Assembly (NCBI GenBank): GCA_003996215.1
Contig: QJPP01001848.1
Location: 124,001 to 188,000 of the forward strand
Source: Jaltomata sinuosa
Lineage: Eukaryota; Streptophyta; Magnoliopsida; Solanales; Solanaceae
Length of the DNA stretch: 64,000 nt
Direction of reading: 5' to 3'
Below the pieces are notes generated by a model. That model saw nothing but the letters and a program-made list of their open reading frames with translations, made no database searches and was not told the origin of the DNA. Made by a program: the position numbers and the translations under genes. Of this stretch, positions 1-9,857 are shown piece by piece. The first letter of the stretch is position 1. Every line of letters begins with the position of its first letter.

Positions 1-880
1 TGGATGAGGTAAAGAAGATCTTTGGTGTGATGCAAATTGTTGGTGTCGAGGGTGTTGAGTTAGCTTTATATCAACTTAAGGATGTGGTTCATTTTTGGTT
101 TACTCAATGGAAAGAGGCTAGGGATAGGGACGTGGTCCCTATGACTTCAGAGTGTTTTGAGAAGGCTTTTCTTGACCGGTTCTTCTCGAGGGAATTGAGG
201 CAAGCTAAGGTTGAAGAATTCATGAATTTAAGGCAAGGTTCCATGACGGTTTAGGAGTACGGATTGAAGTTCACCCAGCTTTATATGTATATTCCTTCCC
301 TGGTGGCTGACCCGTGGGATGCGATAAGTAAGTATGTTTATGGAGTATCAGATTTGGTAAAAGAGTGTAGGTCTGCGATGCTTTTGGGTGACATGAATGT
401 TTCTCGACTTATGACTCATGACCAAATAGATCGAGGGAGACAAGTTGAGGGAGATGGCAAGGGAGAACAAGAGGGTTAGATCCCAGGGTTCAGATTTTGG
501 CCATCATAGGTCCAGAGGCAGACATCGCTCTTCGTTTTAGAAGAAATCATCAGGACCCATTCATTCTTCTGCTAGTGCTCCTACCCAGGCCCCCAGGCCT
601 CGTCATGATCATACTGGTAGAGGATCTGGTTCCTATTCACAGGGGAGTGTTGCAAAGGGGACTCCTTACCCTTCTTGCAACAAGTGTGGTAAAAGCCACC
701 CTGGTGAGTGTTTAGCTGGTTCAGGTGGATGCTTTGGGTGTTATTAGGTTGGACACAAGATTAACGATTGCCCTTCAGCTAAGAAGGGACAGAGAGGTAG
801 TAGGACTCAATCTTCCCTAGCAGCCCCAGGAGGTCGACCAGCTTAGCAAGGTGTTTCTTCTAGTTCTGGTGGTCAGTGCC
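1..880 (+). pseudogene. gag pseudogene of element G (5' end missing)
   Basis: Residues from 27-254 and 264-479, in one frame with a single stop (TAG near 252) between them, match the helical retrotransposon gag core: W-rich helices followed by a 'FLDRFFSRELRQAKVEEF'-type stretch. After a frame change the sequence runs into a basic, Gln/Pro/Ser-rich linker and two zinc knuckles around 680-775. The first reads CNKCGKSHPGEC; the second reads C-x2-C-x4-H-x4-C but has a TAG stop inside. Gag would form the particle and bind element RNA. Broken by at least three stops and one frameshift. Confidence 0.8.
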
Positions 881-897
881 AGAACTGCCTTTATGCC

Positions 898-3800
898 ATG
901 TCATCTCGCCAGGACTATAAGAGTTCACCGGACATTATTACTGGTATGTTAAAAGTCTTCTCTCTCGATGTGTATTCTTTATTGGATCCCGGAGCCTCCT
1001 TATCTTTTGTGACCCCTTATGTTGCTGGCAAGTTTGACATTAGTCCTGATCAGCTCTTAGAACGCTTTTGTGTTTCTACTCCTGTTGGTGAGTCAGTCCT
1101 AGCCAAAAAAATCTACCAAAATTGCCATATCTCAAACCTTCATAGAGTCACTTCAGTGGATCTGGTAGAGTTGGAGATGACTAATTTTGATGTTATTCTT
1201 GGTATGTATTAGTTGTATGCATGTTATGCCTCGGTTAATTGTCGTACTCGAGTCATCAATTTCAAGTTTCCAAATGAACCTGTCTTAGAGTGGCAGGGTA
1301 GTCCCCTATCCTCGAAGGGTCATTTCATATCTTATCTTAAGGATAGGAAGATAATTTCTAAGGGTTATGTTTATCATATAGTTCGACTTATGGACACGGA
1401 GTCTGAGGCCCCATCACTTCAATATGTTCTTGTTGTGAATGAGTTTCCAGAAGTATTTCCCAAAGATTTGCCCGAAGTCCCTCCCAAGAAGAAGATCAAC
1501 TTTCGAATAGATCTCCTTCCAAATATGAATCCTATCTCTATTCATCCCTGTAGAATGGCTTCCGCGGAGCTTAAGGAATTGAAAGATCAGTTGAAGGACC
1601 TCCTTGATAAGGGTTTTATCCGACCCAACATCTCTCCATGGGGTGCTCCAGTCTTGTTCGTGCGAAAGAAAATGGTTACTCAGAATGTGTATCTACTACC
1701 GTCAGTTGATCAAGGTCACAATCAAGAATAAGTATCCCATTCCTAGGATTGATGAATTGTTTGATCAGCTTCATGGTTCCTATTTCTTCTCCAAGATCGA
1801 CCTTAGATTCGGTTATCATCGACTTCATGTTCTAGAGGGTGATATTTCAAAGACAACCTTCAGAACTTGGTATGGTCATTATAAGTTTATGGTTATGTCT
1901 TTTGGTCTAACAAATGCTCTCGTAGCCTTTATGGATTTGATGAACCGTGTGTTCAAACAGTATCTGGATATGTTTGTGATTGTTTTCATTGATGATATTC
2001 TTATCTATTCTCGAAGTGAGGAGGAGCATGAATACCATTTGAGAGTGGTGTTGCACACTCTCAAGGATCGATAGTTATTTGTTAAGTTTAGCAAGTGTTA
2101 GTTTTGGATGCAGTCTGTTGCTTTTGCTAAGTTTAGCAAGTGTGAGTTTTTGGAGTAGTCTGTTGCTTTTCTAGGTCATATTGTGACTAGAGATGGTATT
2201 CGAATTGATTCTCAAAAGATTGAGGCAGTAAAGAATTGTCCTAGACCCACTTCCCCGTCTGATATTAGGAGCTTTTTGGGTTTGACTGGTTACTACAGGA
2301 GGTTAGTGGAGGGGTTTTCTTCCATTGCTTCCCCATTGACTCGGTTGACTTAAAGAAGGTTAAATTTCAATGGTCTGATTTATGTGAGAAGAACTTTCAA
2401 GAATTAAAAACTAGATTGACCAAAGCTCCAGTGTTGGCTCTACCCGAGGGCCTAGATGACTTTGTTGTGTATTGTGATTCTTCCAGGATTGGTTTGTGTT
2501 GTGTGTTGATGCAACATGGTAAAGTTATTGCTTAAGCTTTGAGGCAGCTTAATATTCATGAGAAGAACTACCCTACTCATTATCTTGAGTTAGCGACCAT
2601 GGATTTTGCTTTCAAGATTTGGAGACATTACTTGTATGGTGTTCATATGGATGTATTCACCGATCATAAGAGTCTTCAGTAGGTATTCACTCAGAAGGAA
2701 TTGAATCTTTGTCAAAGGAGATGGTTGGAGCTTCTTAAGGATTATGACATGAGTGTGCTTTACCATCCGGGGAAGGCCAATGTCGTGGCGGATGCACTTA
2801 GTAGATTGTGTATGGGTAGTGTGTCTTCAGTTGAAGACAAAAAGAAGGAATTAGCCAAGGATATTCGTCGACTTGCTCGACTAGGAGTTCACCTTATGGA
2901 TTCAACAGAAGGTGGTGTTATTGTTCAGAATGGTTCCGAATTATCTTTGGTAGCTGAAGTAAAAGAAAAGCAAGACAGTGACTCTATTTTGCACCAGTTG
3001 AAGGGTGCAGTCCATCAACAAAGGGTAGAGGTTTTCTCCCTAGGGGAGATGGTGAGCTTCGATATCAAAGTCAATTGTGTGTCCCTGACATTGATGGGTT
3101 GAGACAACGGATTTTGACAGAGGATCATAGCTCCATGTATTCTATTCACCCCGGTGCCACCAAGATGTACCCTGACCTACGGGAAATCTATTGGTGGAAT
3201 GGCATGAATAGGGACATAGCAGGTTTTGTGGCTAAACATTCCAACTATCAACAAGTTAAGGTGGAGCATCAGCGACTAGGTGGTATGACTCAGGATATTG
3301 ATCTTCCTACTTGGAAGTGGGAAGCGATCAATATGGACTTCATTAATGGTTTGCCTCGTACTCGTAGGCATCATGATTCTATTTGGGTGATTATCGATAG
3401 GATGACCAAGTCATCTCTCTTCTTGGCTATTAAGACTACAGATTCAACAGATGATTATTATAGATTCTACATCTGGGAGATAGTCAGATTGCATGGTATT
3501 CCATTGTCTATCATTTCTGATAGGGGTACTCAGTTTACATCCCAATTTTGGAAATCATTTCAGAAAGATCTTGGTACTCAGGTGAAGCTTAGCATAACTT
3601 TTCACCCTCAGATGGATGGCCAGGCAGAATATACTATTCAAACTTTGGAGGATATGTTGAGGTCTTGTGTGATTGATTTTAAAGGTAATTGGGATGATCA
3701 CTTACCTCTTATCGAATTTGCATACAATGACAACTTTCATTCTAGCATCCAGATGGCTCCTTATGAGGCACTTTATGGGCGGAGATGTAGATCTCCCATT

Positions 3801-4441
3801 GGTTGGTTTGAGGTAGGTGAGACAACTTTGATTGGTCCAGATTCAGTTCATGAGACCATGGAGAAGGTTTAGATCATTAAAGAGAGGTTGAATACCACTC
3901 AGAGTCGACAGAAGTCATATGCAGATGTGCGGAGAAGAGAGTTGGAGTTTGAGGTTTATAATTGGGTATTTCTGAAGGTGTCCTCCGTGAAGGGTGTGAT
4001 GAGGTTTGGCAAGAAAGGAAATCTTAGTCCATGCTATGTAGGTCCTTATCAAATTCTGAAGAGAGTTGGTAGTGTGGCTTTTGAGTTGGATTTGCCAACG
4101 GAATTAGAAGCGGTTCATACAATTTTCCATGTTTCCTGATTGAAGAAGTGTGTTGGTGATCCGACCTTGATTGTTCCTTTGGAGGATATGGGTGTGAAGG
4201 AAAACCTACTTATGAGGCAGTTCCCTTGGAGATTCTTGATCGTCAGATTCAGAGGTTGAGAAACAAAGAAGTCGCTTCGGTGAAGGTCCTTTGGAGAAAT
4301 CAGCTAGTTAAGGGAGCTACTTGGGAAGCGGAAGCAGCCATGAAAGCCAAGTACCCTCATCTCTTTCATTCCATTCCGATTTTTAGCAGCTTTTCTCTAA
4401 TTAAATTCCAGGGGTATTTCTATAATTACCCACCCTTTTAA
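898..4441 (+). pseudogene. pol pseudogene of element G (AP-RT-RNaseH-IN-chromodomain)
   Basis: Domains in order. Aspartic protease near 975-1010 (active site reads DPGAS, a change from D-S/T-G). Reverse transcriptase about 1540-2070, with the FIDDILIYS box intact at about 1985-2015. RNase H about 2460-2810, from FVVYCDSS to a HPGKANVVADALS end. Integrase about 3075-3870 with all three acidic residues visible (MDF, SDRGTQF, QAEYT). The GPY/F-like region is at about 3960-4070. A chromodomain-like tail is at 4226-4371, ending ATWEAEAAMKAKYPHLF. The integrase zinc finger has lost both cysteines (FVAKHSNYQQ). Reading uses all three frames and has many TAG/TGA stops. Confidence 0.88.
2080..2169 (+). 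repeat. 45-bp tandem duplication inside reverse transcriptase of G
   Basis: The stretch starting TAAGTTTAGCAAGTGT at about 2083 is repeated 45 bases later (about 2128), followed in both copies by a version of TAGTCTGTTGCTTTT. Forty-five bases is 15 codons, so the duplication alone would not shift the frame. The copies have diverged by several substitutions, so the event is not recent. Confidence 0.75.
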
Positions 4442-5946
4442 CTCTTAAGTGAGGCCGTTTTGATAATTTTTAGTAGGTTTTTATTCCCTAATATCCTAAA
4501 CTCTTCTCATTCAACGAAATTCAATTCCAAAAGAAAAAAGAACCCCTTCAAGCTCCAAGTTCAAGCGTTCATTTCTTTTCATTAGATCAAGCAAGCTTCA
4601 ATAAGGTATGTGGGTAATCAATAAGGGATTCTTTTCACCCTTATTCCCAAAACCCCATGTTTTCACTTTAATTTATGAATTTATAAAATTAGGGTTCTTG
4701 CCCAAATTGGGGAAAAGTTATGGGTTTTGTTTTAAAGTTCAATTCATGATTTTTCATTCATTACCCATCTTTTAATTAAGATTCCTTGCATAATTTCAAG
4801 ATCCCATATATTTGATGATAAATTCTAGCATGATTCTATTGAATTGCATATTTTCAAGCAAAATTGACATGTTTAGATAACATGGCCTCTATTATCATGA
4901 AATTGCACGTCAAATTCTTCAAGTTATGAATCTAGAAAGAAAAGTATGTTTTGAATTATGGATATGCTAAGTTTTAAGAATTTTGAAGTATGAATTGCAT
5001 GACATTAGATATGTCCTTATGATTTATGAAATGTTTAGCAGCTAGATATCTCTACCTAAGCTATGTGAATTGCATGATATTAGATTATACCCTTATGCTT
5101 TTTAAACAGAATTGACATTAGATTATGTCATAAGTTATGTGAGCTATATGTATATGTTTTGGGAGTAGTATTTAGCACCGAGTTGGAAATGGTGAGATGT
5201 TCCTCAGTCCCAGAACTACGTGCCACCGTAGGTGCCCTCTGTGGCTTATGACATGATCTTGATATGATATGGTTCTTACTTTATCCGTTAGGACAACCTT
5301 TTTCAGTGTGGGTGTATGACACTGGACTCCACGTAGCTCATCATGGTTTATGTCGGTTAAGAGAAACTCCCGTATGAAGATTTAAGACTTATGCTTTTCT
5401 ATTTCATGCTTTAAGCTTTAAACTATGAGATTTACTTATGATATCTCTTTTATGCATGAACTCAGTTTTAAGTATGTTTTTACCATTTTTATGCATGTCT
5501 CACATATTCAGTACATCCTATAGTACTGGCGCATATCTTGCGCTGCATCCTCTTGATGATGCAGATTCAGGCTCTCTCTCTCAGGCTCGTGGCTAGACGA
5601 CGCCGGGTATCCAGATATTATTGGTGATTCCTTATCCTTCGAGGACTAATATCAGTCTAGTTAGTTTATTTATCTCTCTTTCAGGTTCTTGTGTTAGTTG
5701 AGATCGTGTCCCATCAACTTTTATGACAGTTAGAGGCTTCAGACATAGCTAGACTTGTATTCCTTTTATGGATTTGATATTTCTTAGACCTTGTTCTTAT
5801 TTAAGTTATGGTTGCCAATCTTTATTTAGAATGCTTCCGCTATATTTCTTGTATTGATCTAGGTATGCTATGACCAAGGCTTAACTTAGGTAACTTATGA
5901 TCCCGGGTCTCGTGTTACGCTTAGAAGGTAGTCTTGGAGCGTGACA
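4442..5946 (+). repeat. 3' LTR of element G (left edge approximate)
   Basis: This non-coding stretch follows the chromodomain-like tail and ends in GTGACA at 5946. I place the start just after the last coding frame; the true TG start could not be fixed without the 5' LTR. Inside are an AT-rich first half, a stretch at 5190-5260 with GTGCCACCGTAGGTGCC and a GC-richer block near 5540-5610. No real ORF is present. Confidence 0.6.
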
Positions 5947-6120
5947 AGATGAGCAGCCATTAGTTGTTGAGATGCCACTTTAGCCAGGGATGTTACTGAT
6001 GAAAGTGATGTTATTTCCATCATTAAAGATATCAATGATGAAAAAGACAATTAATTTTCTATAATTTGGATGAGATGTGAGACAATCTAGTTTTAAATCT
6101 TTGAATATGGTTTTTTACTT
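5947..6120. other. Flanking sequence of G with a short coding-like tail
   Basis: Between the LTR and the minisatellite there is AT-rich DNA with no assignable element. One plus-strand frame at about 5974-6052 reads as an acidic, Asp/Glu/Lys-rich end (DVTDESDVISIIKDIND) followed by TAA. It could be the tail of a gene interrupted by G, or chance. I do not assign a product. Confidence 0.3.
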
Positions 6121-6429
6121 GAAATATTTTTCAATATATGTTTTAATATGTTTGACATGAAATTAGTTTTTAATATATGTTTTAATATGTTTGACATGAA
6201 ATTAGTTTTTAATATATGTTTTAATATGTTTGACATGAAATCAGTTTTTAATATATGTTTGAATATGTTTGACATGAAATCAGTTTTTAATATATGTTTG
6301 AATATGTTTGACATGAAATCAATTTTTCATATATTTTTAAATATGTTTGACATGAAATCCGTTTTTAATATATGTTTGAATATGTTTGACATGAAGTCAA
6401 TTTTTAATATATTCTTCAATATGTTTTTG
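6121..6429 (+). repeat. 39-bp minisatellite, about 8 units
   Basis: The anchor TTTGACATGA recurs at 6151, 6190, 6229, 6268, 6307, 6346 and 6385, exactly 39 bases apart, with partial units on either side. Units differ by a few substitutions. Since 39 is a multiple of three, the array stays open on both strands and yields repetitive pseudo-ORFs (FNICFNMFDMK on plus; ILKTDFMSNIFKH on minus). I treat these as by-products, not proteins. Confidence 0.93.
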
Positions 6430-6645
6430 AGTGATTATAGAAGACACCGTCGACTATTATATACTAAAAGTATTTTCTATTATTAACTATGATTAAGAGA
6501 TTTATTTTATTATTCACACATTCAAAATAAAAAAATACAATTACACTACTGCCCTGTTACATATTTCCAAAACAACAACTACTAATAATAGACCATACAT
6601 CACCATTCTTAGTCTATTTCCTTCTTCTTCAACCACAATAAACCT

Positions 6646-7153
6646 CTACTTTAGTTGATTCCTCTCTATTTTGGTGTCTCTCAATAAAATTTTTAAGTGA
6701 TCCCTTTTGTCTTCAGACTCTTTAAATAATATCATAATCAAATTTTCATTGTCTTCAGATTCTTTGAGCCTTTCCAGTATTTCATACTTGGTTACGCCTT
6801 AAAATGTTGACGTATCCATTCCAGGAGTCAATGTCCATGAGCTGCTTCTAGGTCCTGGACTCAATGTTAATTTATTTTTGAGATTTCTTCCTTTCATATG
6901 GCATGGCTCAATCCACTTAAAGTAATTGCATCCACCATTTTCCTAAATAAAAGAATGTATTAGAGACGTTTAATAGTGAAACCACATGAAAAATCATACA
7001 TTAGTAGTTAAAAACTCACCTCTCTAACTGTGCAATTATAAAATCTATGACCTATTTTTTTTTGCTACGTAATATCTTTAAGACGATGGACTTACAACAA
7101 AAACAAATGTCAGACAGTTGAACTTCAGATGTTTGAGATGACTGAGATAACGT
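6646..7153 (-). pseudogene. GRF-type zinc-finger protein pseudogene with one intron
   Basis: Exon 1 (7153-7020) encodes Ser/Gln-rich residues, then ICFCCKSIVLKILRSKK and, after a two-base loss, GHRFYNCTVRE. A 77-base intron follows (7019-6943), GTGAGT to TTTATTTAG. Exon 2 (6942 onward) continues in phase 0 with NGGCNYFKWIEP. Together these give the GRF zinc-finger pattern: C-x-C, then G-x-RF-x2-C, then C-x-YFKW. After an in-frame TAA at 6801-6799 the same frame runs on as a charged coiled-coil (EILERLKESEDNENLIMILF) to TAG at 6648-6646, matching the zinc finger plus coiled coil of small plant GRF proteins. The expected start codon reads ACG. Three defects make it a pseudogene. In the nested reconstruction it lies downstream of the MULE transposase on the same strand. 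Confidence 0.72.
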
Positions 7154-7359
7154 AGGTGTTTAAAATGATCAAAAAATATAGAAGTTGAGCAAGAAAGGAG
7201 AATGGAGTAGTTTAAAATATAGGTAAACATATATAACTCTTTTATATAGGAAAATTTATTGTTACCGTTGAAAATGTCAGAAATTTGTACTTTATGACCG
7301 TTGGGGCTGTTTAAAATATTAATAACAGATTATATGGAAATAAATATATATGTTCCAGG

Positions 7360-9035
7360 TTGATTATAGATAAGTCCATGGGCATGCATATAATAGACTG
7401 TGTTGTGGGTCTACAATAAATTATGAGAATATATTTAGAATCACAAGTAAATGGCTAAAAAAGAAATAATTAAATAAATGAAAATAAATAAAAGGTAAAC
7501 AACATACCAAACATTGTTATACTGATCATTACACCATATGAGGTGTCCACATAAATTGATTAGGAAGATCACAAGGGTTTTAGGGTGAGCGATGGTGATC
7601 CAAGCACAAATAAATGGTTAAAAAAGGTAATAATTAAATAAATAAAAATAAATAGAGGGGTAAACAATATATCGTGTATTATTATACTGCTCATTACACC
7701 ATATGAGAATCCACATAAATTGATTAGGAAGATTAAAAAGATTTTAGGATGAGCAATAGTGATCCAAGCACAAGTAAATGGTTAAAAAAGGCAATAATTA
7801 AATAAATAAAAATAAATAAAGGGGTAAACAATATTTAAAATATTATAATACTACTCATTATACCATATGAGAGTCCACATAGATTGAACACATGATCAAA
7901 AGAGGTTTTTTGATGATCATTGATTCTACAAAAGACAAACAATGTTTCTCAAAGCACAACATTGTTCTAACTAAGTTCTTTGTACAACCACTGATCATCC
8001 AAAAAACCCTTTTGATCATCCTAAAACCCTTTTGATCTTTCTAACCAATCTATGTGGACTCTCATATGGTGTAATTAGTAGTATAATAATGTTTTAAATG
8101 TTTTTTACACCCTTATTTATTTTTATATATTTAGTTATTGCCTTTTTTAACCATTTACTTGTGCTTGGGTCACCATTGCTAATTCTAAAACCCTTTTGAT
8201 CTTTCTAACCAATTTATGTGCACTCTTATATAGTGTAATGAGAAGTATAACAATGTTTGATATGTTGTTTACCCCTTAATTTATTTTTATTTATTTAATT
8301 ATTGCCTTTTTTAGCCATTTACTTGTGATTATTAATATATTCTCACGATTTATTATATACCCACAACACACTCTATTATATACATGCCCATAGACAAGCA
8401 TAAGTAAAGTCTTAAAAAGTTAATAATTAAATAAATAAAGGGGTAAACAACATTTAAAATATTTTTATACTACTCATTACACAATATGAGAGTCCACATA
8501 AATTAGTTAGGAAGAAGATCAAAAGGGTATTAGGATGATCAAAAGGGGTTTTTGGATGATCATTGATTGTACAAAGGACTTAGTTAGAATAATATTTTGC
8601 TTTGAGAAACGTTGTTTGTCCTTTGTAGAACCAATGATCGTTAAAAAAAATCCTTTTGATCATGTGTTCAATATATGTGAACTCTCATATGCTGTAATAA
8701 GTAGTATTATAATGTTTTAAATGTTGTTTACCCTTTATTTATTTTTATTTATTTAATTTTTATATTTTTTAACCATTTACTTGTGCTTGGATCACCATAG
8801 CTCATCCTAAAACCCTTTTGATCATCATAACCAATTTATGTGCACTCTCATATAGTGTAATGAACAATATAACAATGTTTGATATGCTGTTTACCCTTCA
8901 TTTATTTTTTATTTATTTAATTATTATCCTTTTTAGCCATTTACTTGTGATTCTCAATATATTCTCATGGTTTATTGTAGACCCACAATGCAGTCTATTA
9001 TATACATGCCCATAGACAAGCACAAGTAAAACCCT
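7360..9035. repeat. Two inverted foldback (palindromic) units built from ~164-bp repeats
   Basis: A block starting TAAATGGYTAAAAAAGG recurs at 7448, 7611 and 7775, about 164 bases apart. It then appears reverse-complemented near 8151, 8315, 8773 and 8937, again 164 apart. The outer end at about 7375-7440 (GGCATGCATATAATAGACTG, then GTGGGTCTACAATAAATTATGAGAATATATT) is matched in reverse at 8325-8395 and 8945-9015. The first unit folds on a centre near 7940. The second, with fewer inner repeats, folds near 8600, and its loop is the reverse complement of the first. This is a pair of foldback-type elements in opposite orientation. No coding capacity. Whether it is a transposon or a rearranged relic is open. 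Confidence 0.75.
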
Positions 9036-9236
9036 AACTTAATTTTATTTATTTTATTATTAATAGTTTATATTCTAGTCAGGAGGTCTGAAAGTTGTTG
9101 GTCGATAATAATTTAATTACATAGTCGATTGCAAGAGTTTTAGATTATTCTTCATTGTTCAAAGTCCATTAACATAAAAACAAACTAAAGTGAAATTGAA
9201 GAATCAAATATATATATATATCTAAACTAAGGATAT

Positions 9237-9488
9237 CTATGAGGATGGTGTGTGGGGGAGTATGCCATCAAGATCCACCTCCAGGCTCTCCATCAGTGCC
9301 CATAAACAATGGGCAATTCGCCGGATGTCTTGGTCCAACTTCTCTCAATCTTGGGCCAGCCCCCGGAATAAATGGTTCAAGTCATTCCTAAGCACCAACA
9401 AGTCATAGTTGGTGTGGAGGTGGCCGAGGTGGCGGCGGTGGCGATGTCTACGAGCTATGGCTGAAGCATTGTTTACCTTTCTCGCCAT
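9237..9488 (-). pseudogene. Small unknown ORF, 83 residues with one internal stop
   Basis: An ATG in good plant context (AAGGAATGGCG) opens a frame of 84 codons including its final TAG, with a single TGA at codon 48. The first part is very basic (ARRHRHRRH). The second is leucine- and acid-rich and probably helical (LVLRNDLNHLF, then LDQDIRRIAHCLWALMESL). Base composition is much richer in GC than the AT-rich DNA around it, and the upstream side is purine-rich like a plant 5' leader. I do not recognise the product. It shares the strand of the GRF pseudogene and, after removing element F, lies about 0.55 kb beyond the MULE transposase stop. It may be a remnant of an accessory gene of that element. 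Confidence 0.35.
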
Positions 9489-9857
9489 TCCTTCTTCTTC
9501 TTAAAGTTAAAAATTAAAGAAGAAGATGAAGATGAAGTTTGGTGGGAGTATAGACTGTAGAAGTGAGTTTATACACCTTGTTGGGCGATTTTTAACCATC
9601 AACTGTATTGAATTGATGCATGTCGAGTCAATTGCGTCTCTTGAAAGCCAAAATGCTACTATTGAGTTGCATTAAAAACAACATCGATAAAATTGATGGC
9701 GTATCAGCTTTTTGTAGTATTACAATGATGATTAAAACATTTCATACTAAGTGTGCTTAGAATTTATCAGTTGATTATCAACCAAGTCTTGAATAGTTTA
9801 AATAAATTCGATAATAGACTAATTGAACAGTTTAAACAAATAAAGTTGATAATAGAC
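9489..9857. other. Flank of F with ~35-bp repeats also found on the far side of F
   Basis: No gene seen. At about 9790-9857 two imperfect copies of GAAYAGTTTAAAYAAAT...GATAATAGACTA lie side by side. A partial copy (AATTGAACAGTTTATACTAACAAATAAAG) is at about 40287-40315, beyond the other end of element F. This supports F having inserted into one formerly continuous tract. Confidence 0.5.

Larger units (their letters stand above)
1..5946 (+). mobile_element. Ty3/gypsy chromodomain retrotransposon G, 3' portion
   Basis: The order seen is gag, aspartic protease, reverse transcriptase, RNase H, integrase, a chromodomain-like tail and then a non-coding LTR, the order of Ty3/gypsy elements with integrase after RNase H. 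The chromodomain-like tail points to the chromovirus (Del/Tekay) branch. The 5' LTR, primer site and start of gag lie left of the window. The right edge is set where the LTR ends in GTGACA and unrelated AT-rich sequence starts; the TSD cannot be tested because the left end is missing. The coding part has many stops and changes frame repeatedly, so the element is dead. Family assignment is firm; the clade is inferred. Confidence 0.88.

Noticed and set aside
6093..6486. Long repetitive ORFs on both strands (FNICFNMFDMK and ILKTDFMSNIFKH repeats)
   Set aside because: They come from a 39-bp tandem repeat, a multiple of three that happens to lack stops. No start context, promoter or protein-like composition.
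7360..9035. CRISPR-like array of regularly spaced repeats
   Set aside because: The spacing is regular, but the repeats are long, inverted and without unique spacers, and the genome is that of a plant.
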